Assembly (NCBI GenBank): GCA_964487745.1
Contig: CAZASG010000075.1
Coordinates: forward strand, 1 to 10,759
Direction: 5' to 3'
DNA from: Desulfolinea sp964487745
GTDB taxonomy: Bacteria > Chloroflexota > Anaerolineae > Anaerolineales > Villigracilaceae
DNA: 10,759 nt
How positions within the stretch are numbered: position 1 is the first letter of the stretch; each line of letters starts with the position of its first letter. The translations under genes and the position numbers were made by a program. The notes under the pieces were generated by a model that was not told the DNA's origin, ran no database searches, and was given only the letters and a program-made list of their open reading frames with translations. This document shows positions 1-6,602 of the stretch, in pieces.

Positions 1-38
1 ATCAGCAAGCCAAGAACCATCCAAAGTGTCTTTTTCAT
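1..38 (-). CDS. 5' end of a secreted protein, probably the peptide ABC transporter substrate-binding protein (partial)
   Basis: An ATG at 36-38 opens a minus-strand frame that leaves the window after 12 codons, reading MKKTLWMVLGLL. Two lysines followed by a hydrophobic stretch are the start of a Sec or lipoprotein signal peptide. An AAGGAG ribosome binding site lies at 50-55, 11 nt from the ATG, which is rather long. The frame follows two oligopeptide-transporter ATPase genes on the same strand after a gap of about 120 bp, so a periplasmic or lipoprotein-type substrate-binding protein is the natural guess; a permease would not normally begin with a signal peptide of this kind. The 39-161 gap holds no gene. 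It contains AAAGGAGG (minus strand, near 124-131) with no convincing ORF after it. The identity is inferred from context only. Confidence 0.55.
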   Translation of the reverse strand, partial: MKKTLWMVLGLL

Positions 39-161
39 TTTCTTTTCTTCTCCTTCTTGAGAGTTGTCGAAATAATAAAGGTTACATTTGGTCTTTCTGA
101 TTATTTATATCGTGTCAGGCAACCACCTCCTTTATATTCGGTTTTGGGTTTCTTCATTCAC

Positions 162-1145
162 CTATTTTGCAAGGTGACAGGCAACCCAATGCCCTTCTAT
201 TGCTTCGCGCCATTCCGGGGTTTCTTCTTTGCAAACTGCTTCTGCGATCGGGCAGCGCGTATGGAAACGACACCCAGACGGCGGATTTGCCGGGCTAGGT
301 ACGTCACCTTCAAGAATAATACGTTTTCGTTTCTGTTCCATAGTAGGATCAGGAATCGGCACCGCTGAAAGCAAAGCTTGTGTATACGGGTGCAACGGGT
401 TTTCGTAGAGTTCGTCGCGAGGAGCCAATTCAACGATCTTGCCGAGGTACATCACCGCAACGCGATCTGAGATGTGGCGTACCATACTCAAATCGTGTGC
501 AATAAAGAGATAGGTCAGACCAAACTCTTGCTGCAATTCCTCGAGCAAGTTAACGACCTGAGCCTGAATGGAGACATCCAGTGCTGAGATCGGTTCATCA
601 CAAACGATAAAATCTGGCTGCAAAGCCAACGCACGGGCTACACCGATACGCTGACGCTGTCCACCAGAGAATTCGTGGGGATAACGATTGATGAAATGGG
701 GGTTCAGACTTACAAGTTCCAGCAATTCTTTCACACGCTCCTGACGTTCAGCGGGCGTGCCCACGTTATGAATATCCAAAGGTTCGGCAACAATGCTGCC
801 AACCGTCATACGCGGATTGAGAGATGCATAGGGATCCTGAAAGATGATCTGAATATTACGGCGCATTTCGCGCATGGTCGCTGCTGACGCAGAAGATAAT
901 TCAGTATCTTTATAGAAAACTTTGCCAGAGGTGGGTTTGTGCAATTGTAAAAGCGTACGCCCTGTGGTCGATTTACCACAACCACTCTCGCCAACCAAGC
1001 CAAGTGTTTCGCCTTTTAAAATATCAAAGGAAATATTATCAACAGCCTGAACGGCACCAACTTGTTTCTGAACGATCAAACCACGTGTGATCGGGAAATG
1101 TTTTGTAAGGTTTTCTACACGGATTAGGGGTGTCATTTCGTTCAT
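162..1145 (-). CDS. oligopeptide/dipeptide ABC transporter ATP-binding protein, OppF/DppF type
   Basis: This is the second of the paired ATPases that power a peptide, nickel or sugar-oligomer importer on the cytoplasmic face of the membrane. From the chosen start (327 aa) it has Walker A GESGCGKS at 52-59, the Q-loop in IIFQDPYASLNPR near 100-112, the ABC signature SGGQRQR at 160-166 and Walker B FIVCDE at 179-184, with a following AHDL H-loop. The C-terminal oligo_HPY extension shows the family's cysteine pattern (CRFHTRCP, then further Cys). The frame stays open upstream to 1232, but ATG at 1143-1145 is preferred: it is preceded by CAGGAGAA and overlaps the oppD-like stop as ATGA, which points to translational coupling. 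The length is normal for OppF/DppF. The substrate cannot be read from an ATPase. Confidence 0.95.
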   Translation of the reverse strand: MNEMTPLIRVENLTKHFPITRGLIVQKQVGAVQAVDNISFDILKGETLGLVGESGCGKSTTGRTLLQLHKPTSGKVFYKDTELSSASAATMREMRRNIQIIFQDPYASLNPRMTVGSIVAEPLDIHNVGTPAERQERVKELLELVSLNPHFINRYPHEFSGGQRQRIGVARALALQPDFIVCDEPISALDVSIQAQVVNLLEELQQEFGLTYLFIAHDLSMVRHISDRVAVMYLGKIVELAPRDELYENPLHPYTQALLSAVPIPDPTMEQKRKRIILEGDVPSPANPPSGCRFHTRCPIAEAVCKEETPEWREAIEGHWVACHLAK

Positions 1146-2146
1146 CGAAGTTCTCCTGTGCTCATGTCTACCCAACAAGCTACATGGTGCTCTGGAGACC
1201 ATTCTTGCAGTGACGGATTTTCTTCCAGGCATTTCTCCTGGACAAATTTACAACGAGGGGAAAATGGGCAAGCTACCGGCTTTTCGAGTAGCGCAGGAGG
1301 TAAACCTTCGATCACTTCCAGCTTTTGTCCCAAACTGCTCCCGTCTACACGAGGCAGGGAGCGGAGCAATGCAGCCGTATAAGGATGCATCGGGTTTTCA
1401 TATAACTCAACAACGGGAGCGTTCTCAACGATAAAACCAGCGTACATCACCAAGACTCGCTCTGCGAAACCGGCAACCACGCCAAGGTCATGAGTGATCC
1501 AAATCACTGCCATGCCCAATTCGTCACGCAGGCGTTTTACCAAGTCCGCGATCTGTGCCTGGATGGTCACATCCAATGCAGTGGTCGGTTCATCTGCGAT
1601 CAAGATCTGCGGGTTACATGCCAGCGACATCGCGATCATCACACGCTGGCGCATACCGCCAGAGAATTGATGAGGATAATCACTCAGATGATCTCTGGCA
1701 TCAGAAATACCAACCATCGTCAGCAGTTCAGCGGCTCGTGTTTCCGCCTGATCCTGGCTCATGCCTAGATGCAGCAACAGGGGCTCCGTCATTTGCCTAC
1801 CGATCGTCAAAACCGGATTGAGCGAAGTCATCGGGTCCTGGAAGATCATGCTGATCTGAGCACCGCGTACATGGCGGATCTCGTCTTTCGACATTTTCAG
1901 CAGATCTTGCCCTTGGAAAAGAACCTGCCCGCCTACGATCTTTCCAGGCGGCATAGGGATTAGGCGCAGGGCAGAAAGCATTGTCACACTTTTGCCGCAA
2001 CCAGACTCTCCAACAACCCCCAGCGTTTCCCCTTCTTTGAGGTCAAAAGAAACGCCATTCACTGCATGAACAGTTCCATCAGGGGTGCTGAACTGCGTTT
2101 GCAGATCCTGAACTTGCAAAATAACAGACTTCCCGTTTACAACCAA
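1142..2146 (-). CDS. oligopeptide/dipeptide ABC transporter ATP-binding protein, OppD/DppD type
   Basis: This is the first ATPase of the pair; OppD- and OppF-type subunits form a heterodimer under the permeases of peptide-family importers. It carries Walker A GESGCGKS near 46-53, the Q-loop motif MIFQDPMTSLNP, the signature SGGMRQR, Walker B ILIADEPTTALD and the H-loop WITHDLGV. An oligo_HPY tail with CPFSPRC and further cysteines follows. No ATG is available at the N-terminus. A TTG at 2156-2158 would give 338 aa, but the TTG at 2144-2146 (334 aa) has GGAGG at 2152-2156, exactly 5 nt upstream, and that SD would lie inside the longer reading, so 2146 is chosen. The stop overlaps the oppF-like start by 4 nt. 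A promoter lies at 2330-2357, giving a leader of about 175 nt with a strong hairpin. Confidence 0.93.
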   Translation of the reverse strand: MVVNGKSVILQVQDLQTQFSTPDGTVHAVNGVSFDLKEGETLGVVGESGCGKSVTMLSALRLIPMPPGKIVGGQVLFQGQDLLKMSKDEIRHVRGAQISMIFQDPMTSLNPVLTIGRQMTEPLLLHLGMSQDQAETRAAELLTMVGISDARDHLSDYPHQFSGGMRQRVMIAMSLACNPQILIADEPTTALDVTIQAQIADLVKRLRDELGMAVIWITHDLGVVAGFAERVLVMYAGFIVENAPVVELYENPMHPYTAALLRSLPRVDGSSLGQKLEVIEGLPPALLEKPVACPFSPRCKFVQEKCLEENPSLQEWSPEHHVACWVDMSTGELR

Positions 2147-2211
2147 CGTTGCCTCCAAACTAAAATCTAAACATAAATTCTGCTGATGATTTTATAGTAT
2201 TTTTACATATA

Positions 2212-2238
2212 GGGCAAAGGGAACTTCCCTTCATGCCC
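2212..2238 (-). promoter_or_regulatory. hairpin in the leader of the peptide transporter operon
   Basis: GGGCA (2212-2216) pairs with TGCCC (2234-2238), and AAGGGAA (2217-2223) with TTCCCTT (2225-2231), leaving a CA bulge and a very small loop. No T-run follows on either strand, so it is not a typical terminator. It lies between the proposed minus promoter and the oppD-like start, so it would be part of the 5' leader of that mRNA. Its function is unknown; transcript stability or protein binding are possibilities. Confidence 0.5.
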
Positions 2239-2329
2239 ATTAGTGTTGCTACTAATTCTGAAAAACAAGGGCTTTTTGAAGGAAAGCGGGGGTGATTTGC
2301 ATGTCATCAGAAATAAACATAGCTTCAAG

Positions 2330-2357
2330 ATTATACACGAAATCATTATAGCGTCAA
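2330..2357 (-). promoter_or_regulatory. sigma70-type promoter for the peptide transporter operon
   Basis: On the minus strand a TTGACG -35 box (2352-2357) and a perfect TATAAT -10 box (2330-2335) are separated by 16 nt. Transcription would start near 2323, about 175 nt before the oppD-like start. A second TATAAT on the same strand (2345-2350) lacks a good -35 partner. Confidence 0.65.
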
Positions 2358-2362
2358 TCACG

Positions 2363-2391
2363 TTGACAGCCATATTGCAGAACGGTACAAT
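2363..2391 (+). promoter_or_regulatory. sigma70-type promoter for mscL
   Basis: A perfect TTGACA -35 box (2363-2368), a 17-nt spacer and TACAAT (2386-2391) make a near-consensus promoter. Transcription would start near 2398 and give a short leader of about 37 nt to the mscL ATG. GAACG (2380-2384) and CGTTC (2392-2396) form an inverted repeat that flanks the -10 box. Confidence 0.75.
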
Positions 2392-2406
2392 CGTTCCGAT
2401 TTATCT

Positions 2407-2420
2407 ATTACATATGTAAT
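2407..2420. promoter_or_regulatory. perfect 14-nt palindrome in the mscL leader
   Basis: ATTACATATGTAAT is its own reverse complement. It lies between the predicted mscL transcription start and the Shine-Dalgarno at 2424-2429. The position would suit an operator for a dimeric repressor, but no regulator is known and such AT-rich palindromes can occur by chance. Confidence 0.35.
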
Positions 2421-2434
2421 CATAGGAGATAGTA

Positions 2435-2830
2435 ATGCTTAAGGAATTTAAGGAATTCGTAATGCGCGGAAACGTGCTCGATCTGGCTGTCGCGGTCATT
2501 ATTGGCGGTGCCTTTGGCAAGATCATCGGGTCGCTCGTGAATGACATCCTGATGCCGTTAATTGGACTCATGATGGGTGGCGTCGACTTTAGCGCGCTAA
2601 GTGTCACCGTTGGTGACGCGGTCGTTGCCTATGGTGCTTTCATCCAAACTGTCGTTGACTTCCTCGTTATCGCCTTCGTCATCTTCATGATCGTGAAAAG
2701 CGCGAACAAGATGCAAAAAGAAGAACCTGCTCCCGCACCTGCAGAGCCAACCACCAAAGAGTGCCCGCACTGCTTCACCGAGATTTCCATCAAAGCGACC
2801 CGCTGCCCAAACTGTACATCGGAACTGTAG
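2435..2830 (+). CDS. mscL: large-conductance mechanosensitive channel MscL with a C-terminal zinc ribbon
   Basis: MscL is a homopentameric inner-membrane channel that opens under membrane tension and releases solutes on hypo-osmotic shock. The 131-aa product starts with the conserved MLKEFKEFVMRGNVLDLAVAV, made up of the amphipathic N-terminal helix and the start of TM1. It continues through GGAFGKIIGSLVNDILMPLIG and the second transmembrane helix FIQTVVDFLVIAFVIFMIVK. After a short Ala/Pro-rich linker, the usual cytoplasmic helical bundle (LLTEIRDLL in E. coli) is replaced by a ribbon with CPHC near residues 109-112 and CPNC near 124-127, spaced like a zinc-binding knuckle pair. AGGAGA (2424-2429) precedes the ATG. 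The gene has its own promoter and ends 10 nt before a strong terminator, so it is probably monocistronic. Confidence 0.97.
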   Translation: MLKEFKEFVMRGNVLDLAVAVIIGGAFGKIIGSLVNDILMPLIGLMMGGVDFSALSVTVGDAVVAYGAFIQTVVDFLVIAFVIFMIVKSANKMQKEEPAPAPAEPTTKECPHCFTEISIKATRCPNCTSEL

Positions 2831-2840
2831 TAACCCTCCT

Positions 2841-2875
2841 GTAGGGGCGGGTCTGAGACCCGCCCCTACTTTTTT
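2841..2875 (+). terminator. rho-independent terminator after mscL (GTAGGGGCG-type hairpin repeat)
   Basis: GTAGGGGCGGGTCT (2841-2854) and its exact complement (2856-2869) form a 14-bp, very GC-rich inverted repeat, followed by six T (2870-2875). It shares its outer nine bases on both arms with the hairpin at 7906-7933, so it is also a member of a dispersed hairpin repeat family. The uvrD-like ATG is only 5 nt beyond the T-run. Confidence 0.85.
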
Positions 2876-2880
2876 AACTT

Positions 2881-5064
2881 ATGCTCGATTCTCTGAACCC
2901 CCAACAAAAAGAAGCCGTGATCGCCGGCACAGGCCCCATCCTCGTTCTTGCAGGACCCGGCTCCGGCAAAACCCGCGTTCTGACTCAACGCATCGCCCAC
3001 CTGATAGGACAGCAGGGTGTACGCGCCTACCAGATTCTTGCTGTCACATTCACTAACAAGGCCGCCCGGGAGATGAAGGAACGCGTTGAGAACCTGATCG
3101 GACCACAGTTCGTCCAGGGTCTGATGCTCGGCACCTTCCATTCTGTTTGTGCCCGCATCCTGCGCCGTGAAGTGGACTATCTCCCTTACGACACAAATTT
3201 CATCATCTTCGACAGCGACGACCAGCAGAACGTCGTCAAGACCGCCTTACGTGAGATGAATATTGACGAGAAACGCTATCGCCCGCGCTCCGTGCATGGC
3301 TCTATCTCCAATGCCAAGAACGAACTCATTCGCCCCGATCAATATCCCACCACGACCTACCGCGACGAAGTTGTCAAACGCGTCTATGCCCGCTATCAGG
3401 AACTGCTCATCGAAAATAACGCCCTCGATTTTGACGATCTGCTTATGGTCACGGCACGCCTATTAGAGGAAGAGCCTTCCATTAGAGAGAAGTACGCCGA
3501 GCGCTTCCACCATATTCTCGTGGATGAGTTCCAGGACACGAATATGGCGCAGTACACTCTCCTGAGACATTTATCTTCTTACCACCGCAATATTTTTGTC
3601 GTCGGTGATAGCGATCAATCCATCTATCGTTGGCGCGGCGCGGATTATCGCAACATCCGCCGTTTTGAGCAGGATAACCCCAACACACAGACCATCCTCC
3701 TCGAGCAAAATTACCGCTCAAAGCAAAATATCCTCGATGCCGCGATGGCAGTCATCCAGAAAAACCAGAATCGTACGCATAAGCAGCTCTTCACTGAGCG
3801 CGGCGAGGGGAATAAGCTCTCGTACTTCGAAGCCGCAGATGATTATGCCGAGTCTTCCTTTATAGTGGATACCATCGCGCAGGTTACCAGCAACGGCATC
3901 GAGCCACGCGACTGCGCCGTAATGTACCGTACGAACGCACAATCCCGCCTCATCGAGGAAGCTTTCCTGCGTGCAAATATGCCCTATCGTCTTGTTGGAG
4001 CCCAGCGATTTTATGGCAGGCGCGAAGTAAAAGATGTGATCGCCTATTTACGTCTGATCCACAACCCCAACGACCAGGTATCGCTCGCTCGCATCATTTC
4101 CACGCCCCCACGCGGGATCGGCAAGAAAACGCTCGGGACTCTCTACGATGTGGCTCGGGCAGCGAGCACGCCTCCCGGAGTCGCGTTGCTCGATCTTTCG
4201 CGCGGATCCAATTCGCCTTACTGGGAATCCTTCACTGCGCGCGCCGCGGCTCCCCTGTCCAATTTTGGTAGTCTTCTTGCCGATTGGCGCGCCTCGTCCC
4301 AAATCCTGACCATCAGTGAGCTTTTCGACAAGGTCGTTGCTGATATTGGCTATATGGAATATCTCGACGACGGCACCGAAGAAGGCACCGACCGGCAGGA
4401 CAACGTGCGCGAGTTGCGCCGCCTTGCCGAGGAATACGACCAGCGCACGCTGACCGAGTTTCTGGAGAATGTGGCGCTCATTTCGGATCAGGATACACTC
4501 GCCGAGGGCAAGAATGCCCCCACCCTGCTGACGCTGCACGCCGCAAAAGGGCTGGAGTTTGGCGTAGTTTTCATCGTCGGCTTGGACGATGGCTTACTGC
4601 CCCACAACCGCTCCTTTGATGATCCCGAAGAGATGGCAGAGGAACGACGTCTTTTCTACGTCGGTATCACGCGCGCGAAAGATCATCTTTATCTGGTGCG
4701 CTCTGTTCAGCGCGGCGGACGTGGCTACGCCGAGGCGACTTACCCCTCCCGTTTTTTGGATGACATCCCTGAAGATTTGCTATTGGGAAGAGCGCGAGCT
4801 GGCGGACGCCCCTCGCGTGGATCGCGCCGTTCGCAGGCGCGCTGGTCTACATTTGGCTCAGCGAGCCGCGCGGATGAAGGGTCTGCTTCCGTTATCTCGA
4901 CAAAACACAAAATGGGAGAGCGAGTCCGCCACGCCCAATTTGGCGAAGGCATCGTCCTGAACTCCAAGATCGAAGACGGCGACGAAACCGTGACCATCGT
5001 CTTCGAGAGCGCGGGGATCAAAAAACTGGTCGCCAGCTTGGCGAATCTGGAAATCTTGAAGTGA
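2881..5064 (+). CDS. ATP-dependent DNA helicase, UvrD/PcrA family
   Basis: This is a superfamily 1A 3'-5' helicase acting in nucleotide excision and mismatch repair, replication-fork clearance or transcription-coupled repair. The 727 residues carry the full motif set: Q-motif LNPQQKEAV at 5-13, Walker A GPGSGKT at 25-31, motif II DEFQDT at 215-220, motif III GDSDQSIYRWRGA at 242-254, motif IV QNYRS at 276-280, motif V LHAAKGLEF at 552-560 and motif VI YVGITRAK at 593-600. After a basic, Ser/Arg-rich linker, residues 678-727 (MGERVRHAQFGEGIV onward) match the Tudor-like C-terminal domain that PcrA/UvrD uses to contact RNA polymerase. The length is typical. There is no Shine-Dalgarno; the ATG sits 5 nt after the terminator T-run of mscL, so expression must come from read-through, an unseen promoter, or a leaderless transcript. 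UvrD versus PcrA is a naming matter here. Confidence 0.96.
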   Translation: MLDSLNPQQKEAVIAGTGPILVLAGPGSGKTRVLTQRIAHLIGQQGVRAYQILAVTFTNKAAREMKERVENLIGPQFVQGLMLGTFHSVCARILRREVDYLPYDTNFIIFDSDDQQNVVKTALREMNIDEKRYRPRSVHGSISNAKNELIRPDQYPTTTYRDEVVKRVYARYQELLIENNALDFDDLLMVTARLLEEEPSIREKYAERFHHILVDEFQDTNMAQYTLLRHLSSYHRNIFVVGDSDQSIYRWRGADYRNIRRFEQDNPNTQTILLEQNYRSKQNILDAAMAVIQKNQNRTHKQLFTERGEGNKLSYFEAADDYAESSFIVDTIAQVTSNGIEPRDCAVMYRTNAQSRLIEEAFLRANMPYRLVGAQRFYGRREVKDVIAYLRLIHNPNDQVSLARIISTPPRGIGKKTLGTLYDVARAASTPPGVALLDLSRGSNSPYWESFTARAAAPLSNFGSLLADWRASSQILTISELFDKVVADIGYMEYLDDGTEEGTDRQDNVRELRRLAEEYDQRTLTEFLENVALISDQDTLAEGKNAPTLLTLHAAKGLEFGVVFIVGLDDGLLPHNRSFDDPEEMAEERRLFYVGITRAKDHLYLVRSVQRGGRGYAEATYPSRFLDDIPEDLLLGRARAGGRPSRGSRRSQARWSTFGSASRADEGSASVISTKHKMGERVRHAQFGEGIVLNSKIEDGDETVTIVFESAGIKKLVASLANLEILK

Positions 5065-5105
5065 TCCCCCTTTTCTTCCCCCCAAAGGTGAAGCATTTGA
5101 GGGGA

Positions 5106-5128
5106 TGTCCTGAATGGAGTGAAGGACA
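5106..5128. repeat. short imperfect palindrome TGTCCT...AGGACA
   Basis: TGTCCT (5106-5111) and AGGACA (5123-5128) are exact inverted arms around an 11-nt loop, lying in the 73-bp gap between the uvrD-like and NUDIX genes. Flanking C-runs (near 5066-5092) and G-runs (5101-5104, 5129-5134) could extend the fold. It resembles dispersed intergenic palindromes seen in related genomes, but one copy in a window cannot prove a repeat family. The G-rich end (AGGGGGG) may serve as a poor ribosome binding site for the NUDIX gene. Confidence 0.4.
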
Positions 5129-5137
5129 GGGGGGCTT

Positions 5138-5602
5138 ATGAAACGCACCTTCCTCAAAACCCTTTACTACATCTTTATCCGCATCTTTCGCATCGTCAAG
5201 CCGATCTCCATCGGCGTGCGGATCATGCTCATCGACGGCGACAAGATATTGCTCGTCAAACACTCCTATCAGGATGAATGGTATTTCCCCGGCGGCGGGG
5301 CAAAACGTCGTGAAACCCTTGACCAGGCTGCTCGCCGCGAAGCGATGGAGGAAGCCGGTGCCACACTCGGTGATCTGGAACTTTTCGGTGTCTACACCAA
5401 TTTCATCGAAAGGCGCACAGACCATATCACCGTCTTCATTTGTAAAGACTTCACATTTGGCGAAACAAAAGATTGGGAGATCGAAAGCATCGAACTCTTC
5501 CCGCTGGATGCGCTGCCTGAAAAGGTCGCTCCCGGTATTGGGAGAAGAATCGAAGATTATCTAAATGGAGTACATCCAAAGGATGGGTTTGGAGAGTGGT
5601 AG
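5138..5602 (+). CDS. NUDIX hydrolase
   Basis: NUDIX enzymes hydrolyse nucleoside diphosphates linked to another group, such as oxidised nucleotides, sugar nucleotides or capped RNA. This 154-aa protein has a perfect 23-residue Nudix box at 53-75: G53, E59, then R67-E68 and E71-E72 followed by G74, matching G-x5-E-x7-REU-x-EE-x-G-U. The preceding strand WYFPGGG is also typical. The N-terminus (FLKTLYYIFIRIFRIV, about 5-20) is unusually hydrophobic and basic and could lie on the membrane. No residues reveal the substrate. The ATG is preceded by AGGGGGG 3 nt away, a weak site. It lies 73 bp after the helicase gene and may be co-transcribed with it, but nothing links their functions. Confidence 0.93.
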   Translation: MKRTFLKTLYYIFIRIFRIVKPISIGVRIMLIDGDKILLVKHSYQDEWYFPGGGAKRRETLDQAARREAMEEAGATLGDLELFGVYTNFIERRTDHITVFICKDFTFGETKDWEIESIELFPLDALPEKVAPGIGRRIEDYLNGVHPKDGFGEW

Positions 5603-5616
5603 AGAAATTATTCGAA

Positions 5617-5625
5617 TGATATACT
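5617..5625 (+). promoter_or_regulatory. extended -10 promoter for the TcmP / Gp37-Gp68 cassette
   Basis: TGATATACT (TG at 5617-5618, TATACT at 5620-5625) is an extended -10 element in the 71-bp gap after the NUDIX gene. No good -35 box is present at the usual distance, which extended -10 promoters tolerate. Transcription would start near 5632, about 42 nt before the tcmP ATG. Confidence 0.5.
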
Positions 5626-5673
5626 TTTGGGGAAAAATAAATAAAGTGGGACTTTCCAGTTAGGGAGAAAGAA

Positions 5674-6540
5674 ATGCAAGAAAAATATTTATTGCCTATT
5701 AGCGACGGATTACCAATTAGAGATTTTGGTCTCTGGACAGTTCAAAAAGTCGAATATCTCAAGAATTATATTACCCAATTCGAAACTGCCATGAAAGGAA
5801 AGCCTTGGCGTCAACGAAGCTATATTGATTTGTTTGCTGGGACAGGGAAATTCAAAGTTGAAGGTAGCGGAGATGTGCATCTCGGCTCACCTCTTCTTGC
5901 TCTTACGACAGAACATCCATTTACCCACTACTATTTTGTAGAATATTCAGAAGAGAATCTAGGTATTCTCAAACAACGTAGTCAGTCATTGCCATTTCAA
6001 AAAAAGTTTTATATAGGGGATGCAAACACGAAAGTCGCACAAATTGTCAAAGAGCTTAGGAAAATTGACAACAAATACATTCCTGGCAAGTGGCGTTCTT
6101 TAAATCTTGCATTTCTTGACCCTGACGGATTAGAACTAGAGTGGAAAACCGTACAACAATTAGCACAAGTGGGGAAAATGGACATGGTCATTCACTACTC
6201 ACAAAGCGGTCTTACGAGAAATTTTGAACTATGCTATAAAGTCGATGACGAGACTGTTATTGATAGATTTTTTGGGGACAGAGAATGGAGAAGAATTTAT
6301 CAAGAATGGCGCGATAAAGCATCTAAAAAGGGCTTACATCGTGAGTTGATGGATTATTATCAGGAAAAATTAAAAGCATTAGGATATGTTGATGTTGATT
6401 CCCCTGAGCCTCTCATGAAAACATCTCAAACTAATGCTCCACTATACAGATTAATCTTTGCAAGCAAACATAAATTAGGTCATAAGTTCTGGCAGCAAGG
6501 CACTCAGACTGACATAAATGGTCAAAGTAGGTTATTTTAA
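5674..6540 (+). CDS. tcmP: three-Cys-motif partner protein TcmP (SAM-methyltransferase-like)
   Basis: Recognised as the TcmP family, which is named for its repeated occurrence beside Gp37/Gp68-type three-Cys-motif proteins; its biochemical role is, to my knowledge, not established. The 288 residues show a Rossmann methyltransferase layout: IDLFAGTGKF at 51-60 as the SAM-binding glycine loop, FVEYSEEN at 88-95 with an acidic residue (E90) where SAM ribose is usually held, GDAN at 115-118, and AFLDPDGLELEW at 146-157 in the position of a catalytic motif IV. A conserved-looking C-terminal segment reads YRLIFASKHKLGHKFW. GGGAGA lies 5-8 nt upstream of the ATG. The partner gene follows after 62 bp on the same strand. 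A sampled line (6001-6060) has 22/60 G+C, well below the neighbours, suggesting acquisition. Alternative: a degenerate methyltransferase used for binding only. Confidence 0.88.
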   Translation: MQEKYLLPISDGLPIRDFGLWTVQKVEYLKNYITQFETAMKGKPWRQRSYIDLFAGTGKFKVEGSGDVHLGSPLLALTTEHPFTHYYFVEYSEENLGILKQRSQSLPFQKKFYIGDANTKVAQIVKELRKIDNKYIPGKWRSLNLAFLDPDGLELEWKTVQQLAQVGKMDMVIHYSQSGLTRNFELCYKVDDETVIDRFFGDREWRRIYQEWRDKASKKGLHRELMDYYQEKLKALGYVDVDSPEPLMKTSQTNAPLYRLIFASKHKLGHKFWQQGTQTDINGQSRLF

Positions 6541-6602
6541 TTGTAGACAAAACAGAACAAAAGAGCTAGTATTTTAATGGCTTTATTTTCAAAGGAGATA
6601 CT

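Noticed and set aside
57..368. Plus-strand open frame of 103 codons at the left edge
   Set aside because: It overlaps the oppF-like 3' end in antisense and the composition of its product is not protein-like; no family recognised.
3520..3540. Possible RecB or AddA identity for the large helicase
   Set aside because: The length (727 aa), lack of a nuclease domain and the C-terminal Tudor-like domain fit UvrD/PcrA instead.
4048..4539. Minus-strand open frame of 163 codons
   Set aside because: It is antisense to the helicase gene, whose motifs are continuous across this stretch.
5018..5425. Minus-strand open frame of 135 codons across the helicase/NUDIX junction
   Set aside because: It runs antisense over the perfect Nudix box and has no support of its own.
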